DNA from: Lysobacterales bacterium
Lineage (GTDB): Bacteria; Pseudomonadota; Gammaproteobacteria; Xanthomonadales; Rhodanobacteraceae
NCBI GenBank assembly: GCA_016721015.1
Contig: JADKJL010000010.1
Location: forward strand, 1-64,000
Direction of reading: 5' to 3'
Length of the DNA: 64,000 nt
In this document: piece by piece, positions 52,385-61,106 of the stretch
How the letters are laid out: every line of letters starts with the position of its first letter
Position numbering within the stretch: position 1 is the first letter of the stretch
Notes under the pieces: generated by a model
Told to the model about the DNA's origin: nothing
Seen by the model: only the letters and a program-made list of their open reading frames with translations
Database searches by the model: none
Made by a program: the position numbers and the translations under genes

Positions 52385-53246
52385 TCCGCTGCGGCTGCTC
52401 GTGCACAAGCCAGTGCGTTCCCTCGGCGATTCGCTCGACGACAAGATCATCGACCCACTGCTCGAGACCGTCGAGCAAATGCCTGGGCAAGGCGGGGTCA
52501 CTCTCGCCCCAGATCACGCGGGTCGGGATGCGCACGCGCAGACTCTCGGGATCGAGATCCAGTGACAACGCTCCGGGTTCCGCCTCGGTCGGCGGATGCA
52601 GCGGCGAGGCACGATAGTAGTTGACTCCGCCACGCAGACCGCGCCGCCAGCAATCGTGGTAGCGGCGGCGCACCTCGTCGGTGAACCATGCTGGCAGGTT
52701 TCCATCGTGGTCGCGGAAGAACCCTTCGAGCGCGGAGAAGTCGTCCTTCATCAGTGCTTGCTCCGAACCGTCCTTGCGCAGCCAGTTCATGTACTGGCTG
52801 CATTGCTGCTGGCGCGGATCGTTGCGCAACGCCTGCAGGAACAACCACGGATGCGGCGAGTTGATCATGATCAGCTTCTCAAGCAGTTGTGGCAACGTGA
52901 TCGCCACGCTCCAGCCGACCGCGCCACCCCAGTCGTGCGCGACGAGGTTGAATTTCGCATAGCCCAGATGCGCAGCGAACAGGCGCAGATCATCGACCAG
53001 ATGGTGAACCCTGTAGGCCGATACGTCCGCAGGCATGTCGGACAGATTGAATCCGCGCAAATCCACCGCAACCGCGAAGTGGTCCGCGCCGAATTCGGCG
53101 AGTTGCGCCTCCCACGCGTACCAGAATTCCGGAAACCCGTGCAGGAACAGAAGCAGCGGTTTGCCGCGCTCACCCGCGCTGGCGTAGTGCAGGCACATGC
53201 CATTGGCGAGATGGGCGAACTGATTGGTCTGGATCGAGTCGGTCAT
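52347..53246 (-). CDS. Epoxide-hydrolase-like alpha/beta hydrolase
   Basis: This 299-residue hydrolase resembles soluble epoxide hydrolases and haloacetate dehalogenases. The oxyanion motif is LHGFPEFWYAWE (about 34-45), the nucleophile elbow VAHDWGGAVGW (Asp near 104), the acid region WGESDPALP, and the catalytic His is in GTHWLVHEQP. The Asp nucleophile points to epoxide or haloalkane substrates. It has no signal peptide. Confidence 0.87.
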   Translation of the reverse strand: MTDSIQTNQFAHLANGMCLHYASAGERGKPLLLFLHGFPEFWYAWEAQLAEFGADHFAVAVDLRGFNLSDMPADVSAYRVHHLVDDLRLFAAHLGYAKFNLVAHDWGGAVGWSVAITLPQLLEKLIMINSPHPWLFLQALRNDPRQQQCSQYMNWLRKDGSEQALMKDDFSALEGFFRDHDGNLPAWFTDEVRRRYHDCWRRGLRGGVNYYRASPLHPPTEAEPGALSLDLDPESLRVRIPTRVIWGESDPALPRHLLDGLEQWVDDLVVERIAEGTHWLVHEQPQRINRLIRQFLQHP

Positions 53247-53367
53247 TGGCTAACAGTTCCCGGATGGTCGGTCATCATGTTGCGCAAAGTGATTGCGAAA
53301 TGAAACTCCGAAATGCGGGCGCGGCGCTCGTCTGATCGACAGCTCGATCCTGTGCCATGATTGACCA

Positions 53368-53574
53368 ATGCCGACGCCCGCCAATCTGTTCGCCCTGCTC
53401 ATTTTCAGCGTGATCGGCTTCGCCGTTTTCAGATGGGCGGCCAAACAGGCGTATTGGCGTTCCGCCGGCATCGGTGTCGCCCTGATGGTCTATCCGTATT
53501 TCATCAGTCGCACCTGGTTGCTCTACGTGATCGGGCTTGGCCTGTGCGCCTTGCTCTACCTGTTCAAGGAATGA
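53368..53574 (+). CDS. Small two-helix membrane protein
   Basis: This 68-residue protein is nearly all hydrophobic: helix 1 about residues 6-22 and helix 2/3 about 33-66, with a central RSAGIGVALMVYPYFI. Short proteins of this sort are conserved in related bacteria, but I know no function. It stands divergent from the epoxide-hydrolase-like gene. Confidence 0.6.
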   Translation: MPTPANLFALLIFSVIGFAVFRWAAKQAYWRSAGIGVALMVYPYFISRTWLLYVIGLGLCALLYLFKE

Positions 53575-53714
53575 GGGATCCAGCGCGATGCGCGATCCCG
53601 TGTGTCCGGCGATTCGGCCAGTGACGCTCCTGTCCGACTCGACTGCCTGATTTGCACTGCTGCACCGGGACATTGCCGGAACCGGCAACAGCGTGTTTTT
53701 GTCTCGCTCCGAGG

Positions 53715-53880
53715 CTAGTGTGGTGACCCGCAAATAGCTGGGTGGAATCGCGCCGCGGATTCGGTCCCGAGACAAGGCGCGAGGAAGAGGCATAGTGGGA
53801 CAATGGTGACGACGAGCAACGCAGGATCGGGGCCGAAGACCAAGCGAGTTTGCCTGGTTATTTGTGGGGCACCACACTAG
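53715..53880. mobile_element. MITE-like element with ~25-bp terminal inverted repeats
   Basis: The 166-bp segment begins with CTAGTGTGGTGACCCGCAAA (53715-53734) and ends with the near-exact reverse complement (about 53855-53880; mismatches at three or four positions). Both ends begin with the palindrome CTAG. No coding capacity. Internal sequence is shared in type with short intergenic elements of xanthomonads, by memory only. Confidence 0.6.
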
Positions 53881-53883
53881 GTT

Positions 53884-54732
53884 TCATTGGCATTGCGGCG
53901 CCACCATCGCCTGCCCGGAAAATGCCTGTGTGAGGATTTCCTTTTCGAGCTTGCGAAAGATCTTGGCATGGCCAAGCCTGGGGTGATGCGTGTAGGTCCA
54001 GTGCAGGTTGGGCAACGGGTTGCGGCAGAGCGCATCGGCGAAGTGGGCGTTCGCATTGCCGCTGTCGCCGGCCGACGCCAGAAACAATCGTGCACGGATA
54101 TCGACCGAGCCGTTCAAACGGGTTCCGGCTTCGCGCCACCATTGCTCGGCGTTCCACCACAAGCTTGGATCAATCGCGATATAGGTATCAAAAAGATCCG
54201 GCTCGATGAACAGGGTTTCCATCACAAACAGACCAGCCAGTGACTCGCCGATGATCGCCGCGTCGTCATTGACGTTGTAGAAGGCGCGGATCTGCGGCAT
54301 CAGTTCGTGATCAATGAAACCGCGAAAGGCCGCCGATCCGCCAACCACCGGAGCGATATCGCGATCGCTGTCGACCGTGGTCGGCCCGGTCATATCCCGC
54401 CGCCGTTCGGTATTCTCGATGCCGACCAGCAGCATGGGCGGAATCGTGTGCGCGGCCATCAAGCCATCGAGCGTGTTGGCGAGATGCGGGAAATCCTCCT
54501 TTACACCGCCGTCGAGCATGTACAGAACCGGATAGCGCGTTTCCGCCTTGCCATCGTATCCGGGCGGAACATGGACGTTGACCACGCGCGTCTCGGCCAG
54601 CAATTTCGAGGGGATGCGCAAGGTCAGGTGTACCGGCACCTCTTCATCGGCGGCCACCACACACGTTGCACAAAGCAACAGGCTGACCGCGACCAGCGAC
54701 TTCGCACCCATGGAACAGGTGAAATAACGCAT
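53884..54732 (-). CDS. Secreted esterase of the IroE/enterochelin-esterase type
   Basis: This 282-residue exported alpha/beta hydrolase has a signal peptide (cleavage near CVVAAD, about residue 28). The nucleophile elbow is IIGESLAGLFVME (Ser near 163). VHVPPGYDGK with YPVLYMLDGG (about 54-75) is typical of the putative esterase family (YbbA/IroE/Fes-like). A C-terminal His is in HPRLGHAKIF. The substrate is unknown. The start may be ATG 54732 or 54711. Confidence 0.82.
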   Translation of the reverse strand: MRYFTCSMGAKSLVAVSLLLCATCVVAADEEVPVHLTLRIPSKLLAETRVVNVHVPPGYDGKAETRYPVLYMLDGGVKEDFPHLANTLDGLMAAHTIPPMLLVGIENTERRRDMTGPTTVDSDRDIAPVVGGSAAFRGFIDHELMPQIRAFYNVNDDAAIIGESLAGLFVMETLFIEPDLFDTYIAIDPSLWWNAEQWWREAGTRLNGSVDIRARLFLASAGDSGNANAHFADALCRNPLPNLHWTYTHHPRLGHAKIFRKLEKEILTQAFSGQAMVAPQCQ

Positions 54733-55000
54733 CGATTGAACCGTCGTTGGGGAACTCCGCTCAACTGTAACGCGAATTCCAATACTGGGCCGGGGATCGG
54801 AGCGATGGATGCGACACGGTGACCGCGGTGTTTCTCGCCATTGAGCGCTGGGCCACGTTCACCCCGCACGCTGCGCATGAGGGGTGCCCTTGCAGGCCTG
54901 AGCCCGGCTCCAATCGCAGCAAGGCCCTGGCAACTCTCCGCGAGCTTCACCCGATACGTGGGTTTTATGGGAGCGATGGGTTGATCGAAGTGCCTTCGAA

Positions 55001-55357
55001 TCAGGGAGATTCAAGCGCCTTTGCGGCCCGCTCACGTTCCCTCGGATGGGCGACAAATTCGACGATATTGTCCTTGCCCACACCCTGGAACTTCATGCGG
55101 ATGCCGTTCGGATCCTGGCTCAGGGTGATGACCTCGCCCTCGGAAAACAGACACCGCCCCGGGTGCATCCCGTCGCGCATGACCTCAAGGCAATCCTCGA
55201 CCTCGAAATCCTTGGCGAGAATCTTGACGATCTGGGTATCGCCATAGGCGGTAATCCGTGCACCGTCACCCACGCGCTCAACGAGCACCATGTTGTTGGG
55301 GCCAAAGCGCGACGCCGAGAGGGCAGCAGCGGCGAGGAAGACGGTTGAAATGAGCAT
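55001..55357 (-). CDS. Hypothetical exported small protein
   Basis: This 118-residue protein has an N-terminal hydrophobic segment (MLISTVFLAAAALSA) that is probably a short signal peptide, followed by a beta-rich domain (RITAYGDTQIVKILAKDFEVEDC-like segment, positions about 33-55, and EVITLSQDPNG). I do not recognise the family. It is flanked by gene-poor DNA on both sides. Confidence 0.55.
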   Translation of the reverse strand: MLISTVFLAAAALSASRFGPNNMVLVERVGDGARITAYGDTQIVKILAKDFEVEDCLEVMRDGMHPGRCLFSEGEVITLSQDPNGIRMKFQGVGKDNIVEFVAHPRERERAAKALESP

Positions 55358-55687
55358 ATTTGATCCCCCTGATCCTGGATTCGTGGGTAAAGGTAACGTT
55401 TATGACTGATCGATGCATCGACACGACGCCTAAATTACCATGCACATTCCATGCCGAAAACTACGAAAATTCCGCATGAAGGCCCTCGTCCGTCGCCGAT
55501 TGGAGGCCAGACCAGGATTCACCGCCCACAACGGGCGTCCCCGCTCCGCGTACGCAATGGATCGGGATCGAAACCCGGGCACGGCTGGTTTGCTTCTTCT
55601 CCTGTCGCGGGCGAGTCTCGCAACGGCAACCATGCCCACGCGCCATTGCGCGTCTTTCATTCTTTCGACTCCGTTCACACAGATCCC
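55358..55687. other. gene-poor stretch before a broken outer-membrane gene
   Basis: These 330 bases contain no supported gene. Open frames run into the downstream fragment but have Arg/Pro/Gly-rich, shadow-like composition before its signal peptide. Confidence 0.4.
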
Positions 55688-56107
55688 GTGTACCGGTTTA
55701 CGTTGATATTCGCCGTGCTGCTGACCTCAGGCGTCTTCACGAGCCTTGCGGCACGCGCCGACGATGATCGTTTCACGCTTCGCCTCGGCGCGATCCAGGT
55801 TGAAGGCAATGCCCATATCGATGCATCCGGGAATTCCGCCGGCAGTGCCTATTCCTACTCCAGCGAGCGCCTCGATTTCGGCAAGCAAACCGTGCCACGA
55901 GTCGACGGCACCTTTCGACTCAGCAAGCGCAACCGACTGCTGTTCAATTATTTCACCTACAGAAACGGCAATCGCTACATCCTCGAGGATGATTTCCCGG
56001 TGGATGCAGAACTTCTGCCGGCAGGTACGGCGGCCCGGATCAGGGCCGCGTTTGATCTCGAACTACCTTCCGGTTGCTCCTGCTCCGATCTGGCCGCAGA
56101 AGATTGA
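55688..56107 (+). pseudogene. truncated outer-membrane beta-barrel protein
   Basis: GTG 55688 begins a signal peptide (TLIFAVLLTSGVFTSLAARA) followed by strands such as FTLRLGAIQVEGNAHI and FRLSKRNRLLFNYFTY, like the N-terminus of a larger outer-membrane protein. After about residue 125 the sequence loses that pattern and stops near 56107. A frameshift or deletion has probably removed the rest, so it is likely a broken gene. Confidence 0.5.
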
Positions 56108-56163
56108 CGTGGCGATCGCAGGCCTTGAAAAGAAGGTGAAAATGCGAAACATCGGCGCAAGTT

Positions 56164-56550
56164 TCATTGTCCGGCAGGTGGCTGCCACAACTCGACCTTG
56201 TTGCCTTCCGGATCCATGACCCAGGCGAATATTCCGTATTCGGATTCGTCGATCTTGTCGAGGACGTTGCAGCCCTCTGCCTTGAGCAGCTTGACCAGGC
56301 CGTGCAGGTCTTCAACCCGGTAGTTGATCATGAAGGAGGCAATGCTCGGCGCGAACTGGCTTCCATCAATAGCTCCGACCGACCAGATCGTGCTGCCGCC
56401 GGCAGGTTTGCCCTCGGAGTCAGTCCAGTTGAATGCTGTTCCACCCCATGCCTGTACGTCGATGCCGAGGTGGCGCTTGTACCAGGCCTGCAGCGCCGGT
56501 GCGTCCTTGGCCTTGAAGAAAATGCCGCCGATGCCGGTGACTCGCTTCAT
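56164..56550 (-). CDS. VOC (glyoxalase-type) family protein
   Basis: This 128-residue vicinal-oxygen-chelate protein has two beta-alpha-beta-beta-beta units. Strings are GIGGIFFKAKDAPALQAWY (residues 7-25), FMINYRVEDLHGLVK and AWVMDPEGNKVELWQP (C-terminal metal Glu). Such proteins include glyoxalases, dioxygenases and resistance proteins; the substrate is unknown. ATG 56550 has GGAGG about eight bases upstream. Confidence 0.85.
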   Translation of the reverse strand: MKRVTGIGGIFFKAKDAPALQAWYKRHLGIDVQAWGGTAFNWTDSEGKPAGGSTIWSVGAIDGSQFAPSIASFMINYRVEDLHGLVKLLKAEGCNVLDKIDESEYGIFAWVMDPEGNKVELWQPPAGQ

Positions 56551-56769
56551 TTCAACCTCCCACCAAGGATGGATATGGATACGCAGCCTGCAAAGTGGCA
56601 AGAAAGTCTCGCCGCAGCGATTGCAATAATGCCACGTTGTCAAGCGGAAATTATGGACGGCTCGCTATCGACACTTCCGGTGAATTTCTCGTAGATAATT
56701 TCATGGCTCGATCCTTCCAGGCGTTGGCGGCTCCGCAAAAGCGGAGGTTTTTCGGCTTGCCTGAACCGG

Positions 56770-57120
56770 CTATTGCCGCAGAATCTTGTCCAACGCCTTA
56801 CCCTTGGCCAACTCATCAACGAGCTTGTCCAGGTAGCGGATCTTCTGCATGAGCGGATGCTCGACCTCCTCTACCCGAATGCCGCACACCACGCCTTTGA
56901 TGAGCGAGGCCTTTGGATTGAAGTCCGGCGCCTGATCGAAGAACGCCTCAAGGTCGTTATCGGATCCGATCTGGTTGCGTAGCCCCTCCCGGCTGTAGCC
57001 GGTTAGCCAACAGATGACCTGATCCACCTCGTCGTTGGAGCGGCCCTTGGATTCCGCCTTCTTCACGTAAAGCGGGTACAAACCCGAAAACTGGATTGCG
57101 AAAACCTTCTCAAGGCGCAT
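56770..57120 (-). CDS. DUF2200 family protein
   Basis: This 116-residue cytosolic protein matches DUF2200: VFAIQFSGLYPLYVKKAESKG near the start, QVICWLTGYSREGL in the middle and IKGVVCGIRVEEVEHPLMQ near the end. Function unknown. ATG 57120 is preferred; ATG 57126 is six bases upstream. Confidence 0.85.
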   Translation of the reverse strand: MRLEKVFAIQFSGLYPLYVKKAESKGRSNDEVDQVICWLTGYSREGLRNQIGSDNDLEAFFDQAPDFNPKASLIKGVVCGIRVEEVEHPLMQKIRYLDKLVDELAKGKALDKILRQ

Positions 57121-57301
57121 TGCCACTCTCCGGATGAATTTAAGTCGACCCTGGGCCCCGTAAGCGCCAACGTCAGGGTTGAGCTTCGAGCATCAGCACG
57201 GGGGTCGACTGTCATGGATCATCGGCTACGGGCAAATGAAGAAGTAGAGCCATGTCGATGAGGCGCTGGGCAGCCCGTGCTGCGGGATAAGGATCAGTTC
57301 C

Positions 57302-57775
57302 TCAGGTCGCCTCACGAAGCCGGCTCGGCTTGAAGTCCTGGCCGCCAAACCGTTTGACCATGAAGGCGGATGAAGACGGGCACAGCGCCGAAAACTGACT
57401 GGTGGATGCAATGGCTGCCGGTGCCTCGGCGCGACTGACGCGGGTGTATCCACGACGCTCAAAAAACATGTCTGCCGTGGTGGTGAGCAAATAGACGGCG
57501 TTGACGCCGCGTGCCGCAGCGTGTCGCTCCGCAGAAGCAACAAGCGCAGCACCGAGCCCAGCGCTGCGATTTGACTCCGTGACCGCTAGTGAGCGAAGCA
57601 GCGCATCTGCTCCGTATATCTCCAAACCGACCATCCCCGACAAAAGGCCGGCAGGCGCATGACCGAACAGCAGCACCTCGGACGACGCCGAAAGGTCGCT
57701 GATTGGTAAATGGCAAGAATTGAGCAGCGCTTCAGCGGCTGAGTCAAATTCCAGGGGCCCGATTGATGTGTCCAT
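57302..57775 (-). CDS. arsN2: ArsN2-like GNAT acetyltransferase
   Basis: This 157-residue GNAT protein has LLRSLAVTESNRSAGLGAAL as acetyl-CoA motif A (about residues 60-79) and TTTADMFFERRGYTRVSR (about 98-115), strings typical of ArsN2, an acetyltransferase associated with arsenic operons. No other ars gene is nearby, so an arsenic role here is inference from the family. It lies just outside the IS remnant and cassette array. Confidence 0.75.
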   Translation of the reverse strand: MDTSIGPLEFDSAAEALLNSCHLPISDLSASSEVLLFGHAPAGLLSGMVGLEIYGADALLRSLAVTESNRSAGLGAALVASAERHAAARGVNAVYLLTTTADMFFERRGYTRVSRAEAPAAIASTSQFSALCPSSSAFMVKRFGGQDFKPSRLREAT

Positions 57776-57923
57776 GACAACTGACGCAGCTGAAGAAATG
57801 CTCCCGGAATATTGCTCGAATCGCGCAACCTCAGCAAGTGGGCGTTTTCATGGTGGGATCCCTTCGCGCATGGGCGATCACGGCATGCGGCACGCCGGAT
57901 ATTGACGATGGGACCGTTCAACA

Positions 57924-58127
57924 GTGCGCATCGACTGGCGCGGTGCTGCGCCACACCTGCAAGGCAGGAAACGATCGCTCAGCGGACGCCTGCCCTTCGG
58001 CAAACTACTGGTCGCCATTGCCAACAAACACGCTCGCCAGCTCTGGGTCATGCTGGCGCGTGAGGCCCATTACGATCCACACACGGGCTATCACCCCACC
58101 CTTCAGCGCACGCAGGCACTCGCTTGA
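57924..58127 (+). pseudogene. C-terminal fragment of an IS110-family transposase
   Basis: About 67 residues, GRLPFGKLLVAIANKHARQL onwards, match the end of the intact transposases at 59652 and 62509 with clear divergence (for example HYDPHTGYHPT in place of YDAHACLNDPM). The N-terminal catalytic part is missing. The element's 3' tail that follows (58128-58507) is much better conserved. Confidence 0.85.
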
Positions 58128-58507
58128 AGCCATCGTTTCAACTCAACGTCAGCGCGACACGGTAGACAACGGGTCAGACCGACCTGGAGAAAACCTGACC
58201 AACTTTCCGGCCGTCACAAACGTGTTTTGGTTGATCCCAAAACACCGACGACACCGATGATTGAATGAGGTTTTCGGGTGCGGTTTATACCCTGGTCCGA
58301 GTCAGCTTCACCGACTCAACAACACCGATTGTGACCGAAGGAAATCCCTTTTCGGGAAGGATTGCAGTCTGACAGCCGTTCCGTAACCCGCATCGCACTG
58401 ACAACGCAGCACGCAACAAAGGAACAATTCAATGATCAGCAAAAGCACAAAAGCTCAGGGCAACGACATCACTCGCCCGGGCTTGACGGGAAGTCTCTTG
58501 AGGAATA
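57924..58507 (+). mobile_element. remnant of an IS1111-type element next to attC core
   Basis: The transposase tail, non-coding 3' tail and right end are kept, with the subterminal repeat GGGAAGTCTCT (58488-58498) followed by AATA and the attC core GTTAGAC (58508-58514). The left end is lost. Its loss removed the distal attC and joins the array to chromosomal DNA carrying arsN2. Confidence 0.8.
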
Positions 58508-58512
58508 GTTAG
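58432..58512 (+). CDS. 26-codon ORF at the right end of the IS remnant
   Basis: ATG follows AAAGGAACAATTCA, a good ribosome site. The peptide ends LTGSLLRNS and its TAG stop lies in the attC core GTTAG, outside the element proper. The same ORF is present in both intact copies (61051, 63907) with a few amino-acid changes. It may be a real micropeptide, or chance overlap with a structured RNA. Confidence 0.35.
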   Translation: MISKSTKAQGNDITRPGLTGSLLRNS

Positions 58513-58936
58513 ACGGCTGACGTGCGGAACGAGCCTCATTTATTATCCTTGCCAGGAAGGTACCGCTCGCCCACCCGATGGAAATTGAAAAGTACGGTTG
58601 GGTTGACCTCCAAAACGCCTTCGCGTTCACCTGAGCGAATTACTAATGGAAGACCGAGTTTAAGTACGCGTTCGTCACCGATGTAGGTCATTATGGTGTC
58701 GCGCTCACAGTACGCCGCCTTAGCTTGCGGCGGCGGTTTGGATAGCGGTGCCGGATCGCTTGGCTTAAGTGACGAATCTGGCTGAGGCACGAGCGCATCT
58801 TGCTTTGCCACAAGCCAACCGCAATTCTCTACTTTTGCCTGCGGAGCTGCGAACGACGGCTCTGCGAGAATCGTTGTTATAATGGCAAATATCAGTTTCG
58901 CGCTCAATTTGCACATAGGTCTCTCAGCCGTCTAAC
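58508..58936. other. integron gene cassette A
   Basis: Starts GTTAGACGGCTGA (58508) and ends TCAGCCGTCTAAC (58936), a 13-base inverted match. It carries one gene on the minus strand (58536-58916). Its own 3' attC (towards lower coordinates) has been disrupted by the IS remnant. Confidence 0.85.
58536..58916 (-). CDS. cassette-borne exported hypothetical protein
   Basis: This 126-residue protein has a signal peptide (MCKLSAKLIFAIITTILAEP, cleavage near SFAA at about 21-24), a Pro-rich linker (about 46-65, SLKPSDPAPLSKPPPQ) and a C-terminal domain with two Cys. GC content is visibly lower than in the chromosomal genes, as usual for cassette genes. No family recognised. It fills cassette A and points to the attC at its 3' end. 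Confidence 0.65.
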   Translation of the reverse strand: MCKLSAKLIFAIITTILAEPSFAAPQAKVENCGWLVAKQDALVPQPDSSLKPSDPAPLSKPPPQAKAAYCERDTIMTYIGDERVLKLGLPLVIRSGEREGVLEVNPTVLFNFHRVGERYLPGKDNK

Positions 58937-58986
58937 GCTGGAGTTGAGCGGCGGCGTAGCCGTCCGCCTCGAACGAGATGTTAGCC
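58930..58986. other. intact attC site (57 bp)
   Basis: Perfect cores GTCTAAC (58930-58936) and GTTAGCC (58980-58986). GTTGAGCGGCGGCG pairs imperfectly with CGTCCGCCTCGAAC around a TAGC spacer. The unpaired bases between cores and stem match the attC layout. Confidence 0.88.
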
Positions 58987-59509
58987 ACCACCTCAATGGC
59001 ACTCAATTGTCTTTGACTCTGGCACCAGAGCGAGATTCGAAATGACTATTTCCGACATTTCATATGTCCAAAACTCAAGACCGTCGCGATGCGACAAGAC
59101 TGGGCAAGTAGTCGTGTACTCAAGGGACTTGGCCCCTGTCCGACGGATATGGGCCTTGTAGGTCAGAAATAGGCTGAGCGGGTTGTGGATACTAAGGAAC
59201 GATTTCTCGGTCTTCGGCTCATACCAGAGTTTGAGAACCAGCAGACTCTCGGGGGCCGCACCTTTGGGCGGCTCGATGAGTTGAATTCTCGCATCTGTCA
59301 CTTTCAAGGCGAAGCATGCGACTTGATTCGGCAACAGCGTGATCGCGCCGGCTGATTGAGATTCCAGCAGTTGTCTGCCACAAGACGGGACAGTCATCCT
59401 AGTTTTTTTGAATGTCAGTGTCTCGCGCTCTTGCGCCAGTGAGGAACTGCAAGCGAGAGCGAATAACAACATAACGACAGCACGCATGAGACTTCCTGTG
59501 GTGGCTAAC
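58980..59509. other. integron gene cassette B
   Basis: Bounded by GTTAGCCACCAC (58980) and GTGGTGGCTAAC (59509), a 12-base inverted match. It contains one minus-strand gene (58993-59487), immediately upstream of the attC at 58930-58986 in its reading direction. Confidence 0.85.
58993..59487 (-). CDS. cassette-borne exported hypothetical protein
   Basis: This 164-residue protein has a Sec signal peptide (MRAVVMLLFALACSSSLAQE), a beta-rich middle (ITLLPNQVACFALKV, LLVLKLWYEPKTEKSFLSIH) and an end EFWTYEMSEIVISNLALV. ATG 59487 is chosen because the signal peptide starts there; the longer frame runs into the IS. The family is not recognised. Composition is less GC-rich than the chromosome. Confidence 0.65.
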   Translation of the reverse strand: MRAVVMLLFALACSSSLAQERETLTFKKTRMTVPSCGRQLLESQSAGAITLLPNQVACFALKVTDARIQLIEPPKGAAPESLLVLKLWYEPKTEKSFLSIHNPLSLFLTYKAHIRRTGAKSLEYTTTCPVLSHRDGLEFWTYEMSEIVISNLALVPESKTIECH

Positions 59510-59550
59510 ACCAGAGTTAAGCCGCGTGCGCAGCACGTCGGCTTGGACGA
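59503..59550. other. attC site interrupted by IS1111-type copy 1 (left part)
   Basis: The left core GGCTAAC (59503-59509) and the stem GTTAAGCCGCGTGC/GCACGTCGGCTT are present, and then the IS begins at about 59551. The missing right core GTTAGAT is found after the IS at 61127-61133. The element therefore inserted between stem and core without removing either. Confidence 0.88.
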
Positions 59551-59651
59551 GTAAAAAGAGACTTCCCACATCTTTCGGCCTCAAGGATTCCGAAGGACCC
59601 AGGTGCCATGATGGTAGCTCTACACAACCGTCAACAGAAGGGGAAGTCTCC

Positions 59652-60746
59652 ATGAATACTATATCCGCAGCGGCAGGCCTCGTGGGCGTTGATCTGGCCA
59701 AGATCGTGTTTTCGATTTGCGAGGTGGATGGGCACGGTCGGGTGCTGCGTCGTCAGGATCTGCGACGCGAGGCGTTTGAGCTCTGGCTCTCGCAGCTTGC
59801 GGCCGGAACGGTGGTGGCCATGGAAGCGTGCAGCGGCGCGCATCATTGGGCGCGGCGTTGCCAGGCGTATAACCTGCAGCCGCTCATCATGGCGGCCCAA
59901 TTCGTCACGCCGTTTCGCAAAGGACGCAAGACCAAGAACGACAAGGCCGATGCCGAGGCGATTGCCACGGCGGCGCGGCAAGGCAACATGCGCTTTGTGC
60001 CGGTGAAGGATGTCGATCAGCAGGTTCGCCTGTCCTGGCATCGGGTACGCGAAGGGTACAAGACCGAGTCGCTGGCCATCGGCAACCGCATTCGTGGCCT
60101 GTTGGCCGAGTTCGGCGTAATCGTGGCGCAGAGCGACACGGCGCTCCGTCGATTGCTGGCGGATCTGGATACGCAACGCGGATTGCCTGCCGAATTCAAG
60201 GAATTGCTGCGCGATCTGGCGGATCACTGGAAGCAGTTGCGCGTGCACCACGACACCTGCGATGCACGCATCGAGGCTCACGCGCGAGCTGATAGCCGAT
60301 GTGTACGGTTGCGAGGCATCGTGGGTATCGGCCCCATTACCGCCGATGCGGTGGTGGCGACGGTCGGCAACGCCCGCGAGTTCAAGCAGGGTCGGCAAAT
60401 GTCAGCGTGGTTGGGCTTGGTTCCCATCCAGCATTCCAGCGGCGGGCATGCGCGGTTGGGCGGAATCAGTTGCCGGGGTGATGCCTACCTGCGCACGCTA
60501 TTGATCCAGGGCGCACGCAGCAGTCTGCAGCGTGCCAAGGCTGTGGCGACCGAGAAGGCCACGCCCGAACAACTGTGGATCCGCACACTCGACGGTCGCA
60601 TGCCCTTCGGCAAGGTGATCGTGGCCATCGCCAACAAACATGCTCGGCAGATATGGGCGATCCTCGCGCACGATATCGACTACGACGCTCATGCCTGCCT
60701 GAATGATCCGATGCACCGGCAAACCCATGAGGTGTATGCGGCCTAG
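59652..60746 (+). CDS. IS110-family transposase (DEDD), copy 1
   Basis: This 364-residue transposase has a RuvC-like N-terminal domain with the DEDD set: GVDLAK (Asp14), VAMEACSG (Glu58), TKNDKADAEAI (Asp97, Asp100). The C-terminal Transposase_20 domain has LRGIVGIGPITADAVVATVG and SCRGDAYLRTLL with the conserved Ser. ATG 59652 has GGGGAAG upstream; longer in-frame starts fall in the IS end and attC. It is intact and probably active together with a guide RNA. Confidence 0.95.
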   Translation: MNTISAAAGLVGVDLAKIVFSICEVDGHGRVLRRQDLRREAFELWLSQLAAGTVVAMEACSGAHHWARRCQAYNLQPLIMAAQFVTPFRKGRKTKNDKADAEAIATAARQGNMRFVPVKDVDQQVRLSWHRVREGYKTESLAIGNRIRGLLAEFGVIVAQSDTALRRLLADLDTQRGLPAEFKELLRDLADHWKQLRVHHDTCDARIEAHARADSRCVRLRGIVGIGPITADAVVATVGNAREFKQGRQMSAWLGLVPIQHSSGGHARLGGISCRGDAYLRTLLIQGARSSLQRAKAVATEKATPEQLWIRTLDGRMPFGKVIVAIANKHARQIWAILAHDIDYDAHACLNDPMHRQTHEVYAA

Positions 60747-61106
60747 AAGAACGTTTCGATTCAACGTCAGCGCGACACGGTAGACAACGGGTCAGACCAC
60801 CCCGGAGAGAACCTGACTAACTTGATGGACGTCGAAGAGGTGTTTCGGTTGATCGCCGAGCACCGGACAGTCCGATGAATGAATGAGGTCTTCGGGTGCG
60901 GTTTAACCCAAAGTCCGAGTCAGCACGATCGACTCAACAAGACCGATTGTGACCGAAGGAAATCCCTTTTCGGGAAGGAAATGCAGTCTGACAACCGTTT
61001 TGTCACCCGTCTCGCAACGACAACGCAGTACGCAACAAAGGAACAATTCAATGACCAGCAAAAGCCCGAAAGCTCAGGGCAACGACATCACTTGCCCGGG
61101 CTTGAC
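60747..61106 (+). ncRNA. candidate seek/bridge RNA region of IS copy 1
   Basis: This 360-base non-coding tail follows the transposase. In IS1111-subgroup elements the guide RNA that chooses the target is encoded downstream of the transposase (known from recent work on IS110/IS1111). Here the tail is conserved in all three copies, including the remnant whose coding region has diverged. A hairpin TCCC-TTTT-CGGGA lies near 60962-60976. CTAAC at 60817-60821 could pair with the target GTTAG. Exact RNA ends unknown. Confidence 0.5.

Noticed and set aside
59526..59651. N-terminal extension of transposase copy 1
   Set aside because: Would start in the attC and read through the IS end; the ATG at 59652 is shared by both copies and matches family length.
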